Source of the DNA: Lentibacillus sp. CBA3610
Lineage (GTDB): Bacteria; Bacillota; Bacilli; Bacillales; Amphibacillaceae
Length of the DNA stretch: 64,000 nt
Direction of reading: 5' to 3'
Assembly (NCBI RefSeq): GCF_013373365.1
Contig: NZ_CP035925.1
Location: 2,294,001 to 2,358,000, forward strand
Of the stretch, positions 19,916 to 27,970 are shown one piece after another; position 1 is the first letter of the stretch; each line of letters opens with the position of its first letter. The notes beneath the pieces were generated by a model. It ran no database searches. It was not told where the DNA came from and saw only the letters and a list, made by a program, of their open reading frames with translations. The position numbers were made by a program, and so were the translations under genes.

Positions 19916-20638
19916 TCAGCCAAACTTACGCGACAAATGGATCTGAAAATTATACATATCACTGCGATAATAGGCTTTTTCAAATTCAACCGTGCTTCCG
20001 TCCTGCTCTTTAATGACCCGTTCGGCAACTAAAACAGGCAGCTGTTTTGGAACATTTAAGTGGCCTGCATCCTCATCCGGTATTATACCGCCACCAATCG
20101 TTTGACTCGCTTCAGCAAACCAAATGCCAAGCTCATTTTGCTCAATCTCATAAAGCGTTACATCATTTAAATCATACTCAGAAAGTGCTTTTCCAATGGC
20201 AACCGGATAATAATGGGATTCAACCCCAACAGGTATATTGTCGGCATAACGTACCCGTTTAATGAAATATACTTCTTTACTTCCGATTTTTTCCTGGATG
20301 TAAGCTGATGGCGTCATGATATAATGATCAATTAATTTAGCGCCCGGCTCCCATCCCATCTGCCTGATCATGTCAGTCGTACTGGTTAGGTTTCCAAGCC
20401 ATTGATGAATCGGTTTCAGTGATACGAAAGTACCGCTTCCATGCCTTTTTTCCAAAATACCCTCTCGGACAAGAAGATTAATAGCCTCACGTACGGTGCT
20501 CCGGCTGATATTATAATACGCCATAAATTCCCTTTCAGTGGGGATTTTCCCTGTAAGTTCCCCACTTGCAATCTGCTTTTCAATAATTCCCTTCAACTGT
20601 ACATGTAATGATATCGAACTTTCATAGTTTAATTGCAT
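19916..20638 (-). CDS. GntR/HutC-family transcriptional regulator
   Basis: DNA-binding regulator of about 240 residues. The N-terminal winged helix contains PTEREFMAYYNISRSTVR and the wing RHGSGTFV. From about residue 85 the protein is a UTRA-type effector domain (FIKRVRYADNIPVGVESHYYP, ending MYNFQIHLSRKFG). The start at 20638 has GAGGGG about ten bases upstream; an ATG 13 codons earlier lacks support. It lies upstream of tpa on the same strand with a 345-base gap. A 15-base motif shared by its own and the tpa upstream region suggests that it regulates both. Confidence 0.85.
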   Translation of the reverse strand: MQLNYESSISLHVQLKGIIEKQIASGELTGKIPTEREFMAYYNISRSTVREAINLLVREGILEKRHGSGTFVSLKPIHQWLGNLTSTTDMIRQMGWEPGAKLIDHYIMTPSAYIQEKIGSKEVYFIKRVRYADNIPVGVESHYYPVAIGKALSEYDLNDVTLYEIEQNELGIWFAEASQTIGGGIIPDEDAGHLNVPKQLPVLVAERVIKEQDGSTVEFEKAYYRSDMYNFQIHLSRKFG

Positions 20639-20720
20639 GAAACAAAGACCCCTCTTCGTTGAATTACAATTGCACACTCTATGTCCTGCAATGAAATTGG
20701 TATCACAATCTTAAAAACAG

Positions 20721-20735
20721 ACATCCGTACCAATT
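20721..20735. promoter_or_regulatory. Second copy of the candidate GntR operator
   Basis: ACATCCGTACCAATT is identical to 19717-19731. A nearby inverted ATTGGTAT (about 20696-20703) adds a half-site. It lies about 85 bases upstream of the gntR start, consistent with autoregulation. Confidence 0.5.
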
Positions 20736-20822
20736 CCGCGATTAATAAAACTATAACCTATGACTTCAACTAATTCAATAATTTTTAATCTAAAATTTCA
20801 AACTATTATAACACTTACCGTA

Positions 20823-20864
20823 ATTAAAAAGGCTAATACAAACATCAGCAATGTTTGTATTAGC
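20823..20864 (-). terminator. Terminator of the YeiH-type exporter gene
   Basis: A perfect 15-bp stem, GGCTAATACAAACAT with ATGTTTGTATTAGCC, is followed on the minus strand by TTTTTAATT. It isolates the exporter gene from gntR. Confidence 0.92.
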
Positions 20865-20877
20865 CTAAAACGAATGT

Positions 20878-21936
20878 TTATATAACCGCCCAAACCAGTC
20901 CTGCCCCTACAAAAACCAGAATAACAGTGCCTGCTAAACCAGCTTTAAATGATTTCAAGCCATATTGTTTAAACGAGTTAAGATCGACATTTAACCCGAG
21001 TCCCGCCATTGCCATACCAATTAATAAATAAGAAAAACTAACAATCAAATCCGAAACTGCTGTTGGCAATATTCCTGTTGTATAAATCGCACTCGTGGCC
21101 AGGAAACCAATAATAAACCAAGGTATTGGCAATGATTTCAGCGAAAATTTCCGATCAGCTGCATTCTCCGTCCGGTTCTTTCTTGCAAACATTAAGCCAA
21201 TGATAATTGCAACCGGAACAAGTAATGCTACCCGCGTCAATTTCATAATTACCGCGATATCCACGGATGTGCTGCCTCCGGGATCCGCTGCCGCGATAAC
21301 ATGCGCCAGTTCATGCAATGTCGCACCAGCAAAAAACCCATACGTATACGACTCAATATTCAGGAAAGGAAAAATCAGAACATAAATAAACGTAAATAAC
21401 GTGCCAAGCATTGCAATCGTTGCCACACTGATGGCGACTTCATCATCTTTTGCTTTGACCTGTGGCGCAATGGCCACAATCGCTGCTGCTCCACATATAC
21501 CTGTTCCGCAAGCTGTTAAAAGGCCGATATTTGGATTAAGTTCCAGTTTACTGCCAATTTTGTAGATGACAAAAATCGTAACAGCAATAACCACGACAGC
21601 TGTGATAACAACGCTAAATCCAGCTTCAACAATTGAAAGCAAGTTCAGACGCATCCCCAAGAGAATAATGCCAAGCCGTAATATTTTTTTGCTGGAAAAT
21701 GTAATTCCCCCAGCCATGTAAGAAGGATAATAAAAAACGACTCTCCAAACAATCCCAAGCACAATGGCTAATACCAATGATCCAATAATTTCAAATATAG
21801 GAAGATAGGCGATAAATTGGGCAATTAAGGCCAGAAATAATGTGAGTCCGATTCCCAGAATAAATCCATTTTTTCTCATCCACGATCTTTTTTCCGTCTT
21901 CTGCTGCTGTGGCTCTTGTAACCTCAACACCCCCAA
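20878..21936 (-). CDS. YeiH/UPF0324-family putative sulfate (sulfite) exporter
   Basis: Membrane protein of about 352 residues with roughly ten hydrophobic segments and family-typical stretches KKILRLGIILLGMRL, GTGICGAAAIVAIAP and GATLHELAHVIAA. Members of this family are commonly annotated as sulfate exporters of sulfonate-degrading bacteria. Beside tpa and xsc it plausibly exports the sulfite or sulfate freed from taurine. It has its own terminator, so it forms a separate unit. The start is uncertain: TTG at 21936 or nearby GTG/TTG codons, none with a strong ribosome site. Confidence 0.8.
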   Translation of the reverse strand: MGVLRLQEPQQQKTEKRSWMRKNGFILGIGLTLFLALIAQFIAYLPIFEIIGSLVLAIVLGIVWRVVFYYPSYMAGGITFSSKKILRLGIILLGMRLNLLSIVEAGFSVVITAVVVIAVTIFVIYKIGSKLELNPNIGLLTACGTGICGAAAIVAIAPQVKAKDDEVAISVATIAMLGTLFTFIYVLIFPFLNIESYTYGFFAGATLHELAHVIAAADPGGSTSVDIAVIMKLTRVALLVPVAIIIGLMFARKNRTENAADRKFSLKSLPIPWFIIGFLATSAIYTTGILPTAVSDLIVSFSYLLIGMAMAGLGLNVDLNSFKQYGLKSFKAGLAGTVILVFVGAGLVWAVI

Positions 21937-22048
21937 TGGCGGAAATGATACTCAACAACTTCTGATATATTCCATTATAAGGAGGGTCGCCGGTAAAGTG
22001 AAATTACACTTTTTTATGTGACTTATTGTTAAATTAAATAGATGAAAT

Positions 22049-22075
22049 GGGACAAAGGGTCAGACCCCGCGTCCC
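22049..22075 (+). repeat. GGGAC...GTCCC palindromic repeat (type A)
   Basis: 27-bp element with outer arms GGGAC/GTCCC and inner arms GGGTC/GACCC. It abuts the terminator of the DMT gene. Related copies lie at 35363, 39589, 59461 and 59496, with fragments at 4354 and 4895. Confidence 0.8.
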
Positions 22076-22118
22076 GAAAAACTGCCCCAACCATCACGAT
22101 GAATAATGATTGGGGCAG
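22076..22118 (-). terminator. Terminator of the DMT transporter gene
   Basis: On the minus strand CTGCCCCAA and TTGGGGCAG form a 9-bp stem followed directly by TTTTTC, about ten bases past the stop codon. Confidence 0.85.
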
Positions 22119-22128
22119 CAATCGTCTT

Positions 22129-23019
22129 CTAAGATGTTTTCAACTGTTCCTCCTGTTCGGTTTCCTGTTTATCCAGCCGGTTGTTTTTCAGGAACATGTA
22201 GAGCGATGCACTGAATATGATGACATAGCCGATCACACTGAGCAGCGTCGGAATCTGGCCGAACAGCACGATGCTTAACAGTGCCGAATAAACGACCGTT
22301 GAATAGAAGAAAATTGAAATTTCGTTGGCCGGTGCAAATTTATAGGCGAGCGTGATACCAAACTGCCCAACTGTTGCGAATGCACCTGCCAGAATGAGTA
22401 AGACCCATTGCTGCCAGCTCATTGGTTCATACATAAAAATCGTAAACGGCAGCAGGAGCACCGTTGTAAAAAATGAAAAATAAAACACAACGGTATAATG
22501 TTTTTCCCTGCTTCCCAATACCCTGAGAAGCGTATAAGCACCGGCGGCAAACACCGCTCCGAGTACCCCAACAATATAAGGGAAAATATCCACGGAAAAT
22601 TGCGGCTGAATGATGAACAATGCCCCGATAAACGCCACAAGGATGGCGATAATCTGAAACCGCTGAGCCTTTTCTTTCAGGAAAATTGCACAAAATATAA
22701 TGAGAATAAACGGACTGAGCTTGTTCAGCATCTCAGCATCGGATAATACAAGGTGATCAATCGCGTAAAAGTTCAGAATAATCCCAATTGCCCCAAGCAC
22801 TGAACGGGACAGCAGCAATTTCTGATTTCCTTTTTTACCGAAGATCCTTTCCTTATGACGCAAAACAATACCTAATGTTATGATAGCCGCTACAATATTA
22901 CGAAAAAAAGCTTTCTGCATCGTCGGCAAATCACCGGAAAGCTTAACGAAAGCCCCCATGAATGAGAAGCCCAACGCAGATATTAATAATAAAAGTATAC
23001 CTTTATTACGATTCGACAT
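22129..23019 (-). CDS. DMT-superfamily (EamA) transporter
   Basis: Ten-segment drug/metabolite transporter of 296 residues made of two EamA repeats, with QKAFFRNIVAAIITLG in the first half and LGAVFAAGAYTLLRVLG starting the second. The start is supported by AGGAGG shortly upstream of ATG 23019. Substrate unknown; family members export amino acids, nucleobases or other metabolites. Monocistronic, with its own terminator. Confidence 0.87.
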   Translation of the reverse strand: MSNRNKGILLLLISALGFSFMGAFVKLSGDLPTMQKAFFRNIVAAIITLGIVLRHKERIFGKKGNQKLLLSRSVLGAIGIILNFYAIDHLVLSDAEMLNKLSPFILIIFCAIFLKEKAQRFQIIAILVAFIGALFIIQPQFSVDIFPYIVGVLGAVFAAGAYTLLRVLGSREKHYTVVFYFSFFTTVLLLPFTIFMYEPMSWQQWVLLILAGAFATVGQFGITLAYKFAPANEISIFFYSTVVYSALLSIVLFGQIPTLLSVIGYVIIFSASLYMFLKNNRLDKQETEQEEQLKTS

Positions 23020-23275
23020 TGACTGTTCCTCCTGTTGCTAAATCCCTCATCCTAAAGCGCAGCATTCGTGCCCTGTGGCGCTGCGCTCGCACCGATATTC
23101 CCTTGACTTAAGTGATATCAGCACCAACTAACCATCCTAATATAAAAACGGGAAAATGGAAAGAAATTTGTTTAGTCAAACCAGCCGAACCGATGACACG
23201 TGGCAGATGCAGGGTTGATATACCATTTCACGCCACCCGGAATGTTTAAATTTGAACAAACATTCATCCCCAAAT

Positions 23276-23421
23276 CTACAGCGTTTTTCCATTAATCTGC
23301 AGCGAATTTCGTCTGAACTACAGCGTTTTCTGATCGATCTACAGCGACTATTCACTCATCTACAGCGGTGCGCTGCAAACTACAGCGATTTTGCTCCGAT
23401 CTACAGCGCCACCAGGAAATA
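23276..23421 (+). repeat. 21-bp-period array with CTACAGCG core
   Basis: Seven consecutive units each start CTACAGCG (one CTGCAGCG), followed by 13 non-conserved bases. Starts lie at 23276, 23297, 23318, 23339, 23360, 23380 and 23401; one unit is 20 bases. Because 21 is a multiple of three, several frames stay open and give a spurious LQRxxxx heptad peptide. No ribosome site or domain supports coding. It lies between the DMT gene and an Uma2 relic. Confidence 0.85.
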
Positions 23422-23582
23422 AATGGAATTACGTGCATCCTATTTTGCCCTCCCTCACCCCTACAATCGAAACGAATCCGGAAAAAGTGGCATATCCGGC
23501 AAAAAAATTTTATACTTTTCATGCCCCCAAATGCATATTTCTTTCGATTGTAGGTATGAATAGAGTCCATATAAAGATACGT

Positions 23583-23936
23583 TTTCCAGATATAAGCTCC
23601 AATCACATCCGGTAAAAAAACGAGGATTTGAAACGAATCTACATCCTGACAAATCGCGGGATCGAGGGAGCTCCGGATCTCGTTATTGAAATTATTTCAC
23701 CTTCTTCTTTGAAACGGGATAAGATCGACAAGTTAAAAACATACGCTCATTTTAAAATCCCCGAGTATTGGGTTGTTGATCCCAATCTCGGAGCGGTTGA
23801 ACAATATATTTTGACAAACGAACGCTATGAGCTTATGACCATATTCCAGAACAATGAAAACATCACATCCCCAAACATTACCTGTATGCCATTTACCATG
23901 AAAAATGTGATGGACAATATCCCGCGTTTAGACTGA
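23583..23936 (+). pseudogene. Uma2-family endonuclease relic
   Basis: The C-terminal half of a DUF820/Uma2 restriction-endonuclease-like protein is clear: RGIEGAPDLVIEIISPSS holds the catalytic Glu region, followed by KLKTYAHFKIPEYWVVDP. Upstream in the same frame FPDISS resembles the family PD motif but is separated from the rest by a TAA at 23613. The N-terminal half is missing, replaced by the repeat array. Full-length members have about 190 residues. Confidence 0.75.
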
Positions 23937-24126
23937 AGACGTCCTGTCCTGAGGGAAATTGAAAAGCCGGAATTATTTATCTCCAATCAACCGAAGTACA
24001 CAAAAAGTACAGATTGATTCTTTTATCTCCATTAAACCCTCTAATCTGGTTCGATGTTCTTGTGATCTTAATCAACCAAAAACAAAAATAGTAGTGTCAA
24101 ACATATATAGTACTACAACCTGACCC

Positions 24127-24150
24127 CCTTTTCATGATATAATGAAAAGG
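24127..24150 (+). promoter_or_regulatory. Aldolase promoter -10 box inside a perfect palindrome
   Basis: CCTTTTCAT and ATGAAAAGG form a perfect 9-bp inverted repeat around GATATA. A consensus TATAAT (24138-24143) lies within it, about 90 bases before the aldolase start. A repressor binding here would cover the -10 box. No convincing -35 box was found. Confidence 0.45.
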
Positions 24151-24230
24151 TAATTGACGCTATTGCCGAAATACATAAATTACCCTAATCAGAAAAAGGT
24201 AATTTTATCATGATAAAAGGAGTGGAAGTT

Positions 24231-25118
24231 ATGAATCAAAAACACTTTGAACAAATGAAAAACGGTAATGGATTTATTGCAGCCCTCGACCAGAGTGGCG
24301 GCAGTACGCCAAAAGCACTTGCCCTCTATGGCGTTACAGAAGATCAATATAACAATGAGGATGAAATGTTTGACCTCGTCCATGAAATGCGGACCCGGAT
24401 TATCACAGCACCTGCTTTCGATAACAGTCACATCATTGGCGCCATCCTGTTTGAACAAACGATGGACCGCGAAATTGAAGGCATGTATACCGGCGATTAT
24501 CTGTCTGAGAAAAAAGGCGTTGTCCCATTCTTGAAAGTGGATAAAGGCCTTGCCGATGAATCCAATGGCGTACAGCTGATGAAACCAATCGACGACCTCG
24601 ATGACAAGCTTAAACGCGCAAATGAGCGTCATATCTTTGGAACCAAAATGCGCTCCGTTATTAAGGAACCCAATGAAGAAGGAATCAAGGCTGTCGTCGA
24701 TCAACAATTCGAAATCGGTCAAAAAATCATTGATGCAGGTCTCGTTCCAATTATCGAGCCGGAAGTGGACATTAACAGCCCGGAAAAAGAAAAATGCGAG
24801 GAACTGTTGAAAGCAGAAATTAAGATCCATCTCGATAATCTCAGCCAGGACGATCATGTGATGCTGAAGCTGACGATACCAACGCTCGCTAACTTGTACA
24901 AAGAACTGATTGAGCATCCAAATGTCGTGCGTGTTGTCGCACTTTCCGGCGGCTACGACACAGACGAGGCGAATGAAAAACTTAAGGAAAATAATAACCT
25001 TATCGCCAGCTTTTCCCGCGCACTAACACAGGATTTGAACGTCAACCAAACAGATGAAGAATTTAATAACGAGCTTCAGAAAGCTGTCGAATCCATTTAC
25101 CAGGCTTCGATTACGTAA
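24231..25118 (+). CDS. fda: Class I fructose-bisphosphate aldolase
   Basis: Glycolytic Schiff-base aldolase splitting fructose-1,6-bisphosphate into DHAP and glyceraldehyde-3-phosphate. Family motifs: [16 protein letters not shown] at the N-terminus, [34 protein letters not shown] and [10 protein letters not shown] (candidate Schiff-base Lys), then RVVALSGGY for phosphate binding. 295 residues, normal for the Gram-positive class I form. The start at 24231 follows AAAGGAG by eight bases. Single gene with its own promoter palindrome and a strong terminator. Confidence 0.92.
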   Translation: MNQKHFEQMKNGNGFIAALDQSGGSTPKALALYGVTEDQYNNEDEMFDLVHEMRTRIITAPAFDNSHIIGAILFEQTMDREIEGMYTGDYLSEKKGVVPFLKVDKGLADESNGVQLMKPIDDLDDKLKRANERHIFGTKMRSVIKEPNEEGIKAVVDQQFEIGQKIIDAGLVPIIEPEVDINSPEKEKCEELLKAEIKIHLDNLSQDDHVMLKLTIPTLANLYKELIEHPNVVRVVALSGGYDTDEANEKLKENNNLIASFSRALTQDLNVNQTDEEFNNELQKAVESIYQASIT

Positions 25119-25169
25119 GCATGATAATCAGCAATTTTTCATGACGGCTATCGGATATAATGCTTAGAC

Positions 25170-25254
25170 AAAACCCCCGAGGAAAATTCTGAGATGACCC
25201 CCAAAGTTAGATTTCAGTCTAACTTTTTGGAATCAGCTCATCCTCGGGGGTTTT
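25170..25254. terminator. Long bidirectional hairpin, possibly built from IS3-type ends
   Basis: Outer arms AAAACCCCCGAGGA and TCCTCGGGGGTTTT are perfectly complementary and flanked by T/A runs, giving a terminator in both directions. Nested inside are CCAAAGTTAGA and TCTAACTTTTTGG. The inner arms resemble IS3-family terminal repeats (GACCCCCAAAGTTAGA), so the structure may derive from two element ends joined together. Confidence 0.75.
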
Positions 25255-25319
25255 ATTGTTTGAATGTAAACATCAACGGTGAAGTATTGGTTCTATTCTT
25301 GGTAGTGGGGTGAGCGGCT

Positions 25320-25592
25320 CTCGCGCGAATTTGAGGGGTAATCGCACGAGTCGGCGCTGCTCCCACACGAGTTGGCGACACCCTCGCACGAGTTGAAGCC
25401 GTTCTCGCACAAGTCGGCGCTGCTCCCGCACGAGTTGGCGACGCCCTCGCACGAGTTGAAGCCATTCTCGCACGAGTCGGTGCTGTTCCCGCACGAGTTG
25501 GCGACACCCTCGCACGAGTTGAAGCCATTCTCGCACGAGTCGGCGCTGTTCCCGCATGATTTGACGTTGCCTCCGTATGGGGTTACGGGCAT
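25320..25592. repeat. 21-bp-period array with CTCGCACGAGT core and 63-bp superperiod
   Basis: Thirteen consecutive exact 21-base units begin at 25320. The core is (C/T)(T/C)CGCACGAGT, and the variable half cycles in threes (TGGCGACACC, TGAAGCCATT, CGGCGCTGTT), giving a 63-bp higher-order repeat. Every frame stays largely open because 21 is divisible by three, so apparent proteins here are artefacts. The last two units are degenerate. It lies between the aldolase terminator and the racemase-family gene. Confidence 0.9.
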
Positions 25593-25645
25593 TTAAATTG
25601 AAAAATACGCAACAGACAAATTTAATCCAGAATGAACCTTCTTTA

Positions 25646-26377
25646 TTAGAGATACCCATTATACACCGGCTTTCGAAACGTCGAATGAACATAGTCAATC
25701 ATGGTTTTATAGTCAAATACAGGCAGTTCAACAACATCCTGAATGGCCGCTGCATATGGCGGCAGGAAACTGCACTCAAGTAATATCGCCTTAATATTCG
25801 GGTCTTGCTGAACCATATTTAGCGCTGCAGCAACGACTTCCTCTTCTATTTTGTCCTTATCCAACGTCCCGCTCTCGGCAGTACACGCATCATAAAAATA
25901 CTGTGTGTTTTCCAAGCCACGGATGATGACACGCTCTGTATCAACATGGCCCATCGCCTGCAGCATTCCCGCATCAATTTGCCTGGAATCCGCTGTTATA
26001 ATCCCCACCTTTTCATTGCTACTAAGCATCAGAAGCATAAACGGCAGCTGCAGCAAACTCGACAGAAAAACAGGCACATTCAGAGCGTCCCGCAGTTCTT
26101 TCTGATAATACACCAAAAAGCCACAATCTGCGGTAATCGCCTTTGCCCCGTTCTGGACAAGTTCATTTCCTCCTGTGATCAATTCCGGAAGCACAGCCCG
26201 GTCCCCGGTAGCGGCCTTATTCGCCGTAATATTGTTTAACGTGTGGTAAAGCACAGGATATGAATAGGACGTGGCATTGCCCATATCACCGGGAATCATT
26301 GGCACAAACGTATCAAGCATCAAAATACCAATCGTATGACCGTAAAACACTTGTCCCGGATTGGCCTGATAAATCAT
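25646..26377 (-). CDS. Aspartate/glutamate/hydantoin racemase-family protein
   Basis: Cytosolic enzyme of 243 residues. Racemases of this family use two cysteines as acid/base pair; candidates are the Cys in AITADCGFL and the Cys in AILLECSFLPPYA. Other recognisable parts are GIITADSRQI and DYKTMIDYV. The start has AAAGGTGG upstream. It stands alone, but an Asp/Glu/hydantoin racemase would match the carbamoylase-type cluster at 7.4-15.2 kb. Several family members are not racemases, so the activity is unproven. Confidence 0.78.
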   Translation of the reverse strand: MIYQANPGQVFYGHTIGILMLDTFVPMIPGDMGNATSYSYPVLYHTLNNITANKAATGDRAVLPELITGGNELVQNGAKAITADCGFLVYYQKELRDALNVPVFLSSLLQLPFMLLMLSSNEKVGIITADSRQIDAGMLQAMGHVDTERVIIRGLENTQYFYDACTAESGTLDKDKIEEEVVAAALNMVQQDPNIKAILLECSFLPPYAAAIQDVVELPVFDYKTMIDYVHSTFRKPVYNGYL

Positions 26378-26696
26378 AGCACGCCACCTTTCATGTATAC
26401 TAAGCTTAGTATTACCGCTGGATAAGTCATCATTCAGGAATATGAGGAGAATTCCTCACTCCCACCATTATTGGGACTCAAGACAAAACCAAATACACAT
26501 ATTAAAAATGAAAAATTTCATTATGAAATATTTGGAAAACAGTATATAATAAGCCTTAGATAAATAATGGTCTGATAGTTGCTGATGTTTTAGAATCATC
26601 AACAAATAACCGAATCAGAAATATGCTCAGTGTCATTAATTCCATTTATCTCATCTATTCCTTATTTTTGAATAACTTTGGTCAGGAGAGATCCCT
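26378..26696 (+). promoter_or_regulatory. Upstream region of the glycerate kinase gene
   Basis: A TATAAT at 26545-26550 and a palindrome AATGAAA-AT-TTTCATT (26507-26522) lie 150-190 bases before the start and could form a regulated promoter. The -35 match is weak. No gene is seen in these 320 bases. Confidence 0.35.
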
Positions 26697-27824
26697 ATGA
26701 ACATCGTATTAGCACCCGACTCGTATAAGGGTAGTTTAACGTCCGTTGAGGTAACAGATGTTATGAAACAGGCCATTTCATCTCTTAGTTACCATGACAT
26801 AATCGTTTCAAAACCAATGGCTGATGGCGGGGAAGGAACAGTTGATACGTTACTTTCTTCAGCAGACGGTGAGCAAATTCCGGTCACCTGTATAGGTCCG
26901 TCTGGCGAAAAAACTGATACATATTATGCCATCCTTCAAGACAATACAGCTGTCATCGAAATCGCGAATATTGCCGGATTAGTCCAAGTCCCAGAGGCTG
27001 AGCGGAATCCGGATAAGACGACAAGCTACGGGCTTGGTGAAGTGATAAAAGATGCACTGGACAGGGGATGTACGTCATTTATTATCGGCCTTGGCGGCAG
27101 TGCAACAAATGACGGTGGACTCGGAATGCTGCAGGCTCTGGGAACGAAAGCCTGGAAAAATAACAGACAATTGGCAGGTATTTTTGGAAAGGACCTGTTG
27201 GATATTACACACGTCAGTTTTGCTGAAATCGACCCAAGATTGGCTGATGCATCCATTAAAGTTGCCTGTGACGTGGAGAATCCGTTATATGGCCAAAATG
27301 GTGCGAGCGACGTTTACGGCCCGCAAAAAGGTGCAACGGCTGAACAGGTAGCCAAGTATGATAGCGCACTGAAAGATGTTTCTTCGTTAATCGAAAAACA
27401 GCAAGGAAAGGTGTTCCATCATAAGGCAGGGGCAGGCGCTGCAGGAGGATTGGGTTTCGCCCTGCTTGTACTGAAGGCAGAACTCGTATCAGGTGCAAAA
27501 CTTGTAGCGAATGCTTCTGACATGGAAAACGCCATAAACCATGCCGATCTTGTCATAACCGGTGAGGGAAAAAGTGATGAACAAACATTGTACGGCAAAG
27601 CACCCGGATATATAGCTGAAATTGCCCGGTCCCATGGCACACCCGTTATATTAATCTCCGGATCTCTAACCGGGGATCAGGACAAACTCCGCAGCAAATT
27701 CGATGGCTGCTTTTCGGTCATTACAGAACCGATGACACTTGAAGCGTGTATGGATCGTGCTGATGAACTTCTTTACGAGCAGACGAAGCAGGTTGTTCAG
27801 TTGATTCGCGGTGTGGGGGAATAA
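26697..27824 (+). CDS. Glycerate kinase
   Basis: Phosphorylates D-glycerate (to 2- or 3-phosphoglycerate), feeding it into glycolysis. 375 residues, the normal size of the GarK/GlxK family. It opens with APDSYKGSLTSVEVTDVM and contains KPMADGGEGTVDTL, GLGGSATNDGGLGMLQALG, CDVENPLYGQNGAS and GAGAAGGLGFALL, all characteristic of the family. CAGGAGAGATCCCT precedes the ATG. Monocistronic. Confidence 0.93.
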   Translation: MNIVLAPDSYKGSLTSVEVTDVMKQAISSLSYHDIIVSKPMADGGEGTVDTLLSSADGEQIPVTCIGPSGEKTDTYYAILQDNTAVIEIANIAGLVQVPEAERNPDKTTSYGLGEVIKDALDRGCTSFIIGLGGSATNDGGLGMLQALGTKAWKNNRQLAGIFGKDLLDITHVSFAEIDPRLADASIKVACDVENPLYGQNGASDVYGPQKGATAEQVAKYDSALKDVSSLIEKQQGKVFHHKAGAGAAGGLGFALLVLKAELVSGAKLVANASDMENAINHADLVITGEGKSDEQTLYGKAPGYIAEIARSHGTPVILISGSLTGDQDKLRSKFDGCFSVITEPMTLEACMDRADELLYEQTKQVVQLIRGVGE

Positions 27825-27970
27825 CTAACATCTCTAATAACCCGCCTCCAACCCCAACGCTTCAACCCCATTGTCCTTGAAATATTGCTGACTTAAGACA
27901 GAACATGCTAAACTGTGTCCAATGTACAGCAGTTTGGTATCTTTCACAGTTAAACAAGGAGATGGGGATA

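Noticed and set aside
23276..23421. CRISPR-like array
   Set aside because: Repeats of 8 bases with 13-base intervals are far below CRISPR dimensions, spacers are not uniform in origin, and there are no cas genes.
24189..24917. 242-codon ORF antisense to the aldolase gene
   Set aside because: Composition is the mirror of the aldolase codons; no ribosome site or domain. A shadow ORF.
25273..25698. Long open frames on both strands through the 21-bp array (e.g. LVREWLQ-, SHELKPF- and NSCENGF-type repeat peptides)
   Set aside because: A 21-bp period keeps every frame open; no ribosome site, and six competing frames. Treated as a DNA repeat, not genes.
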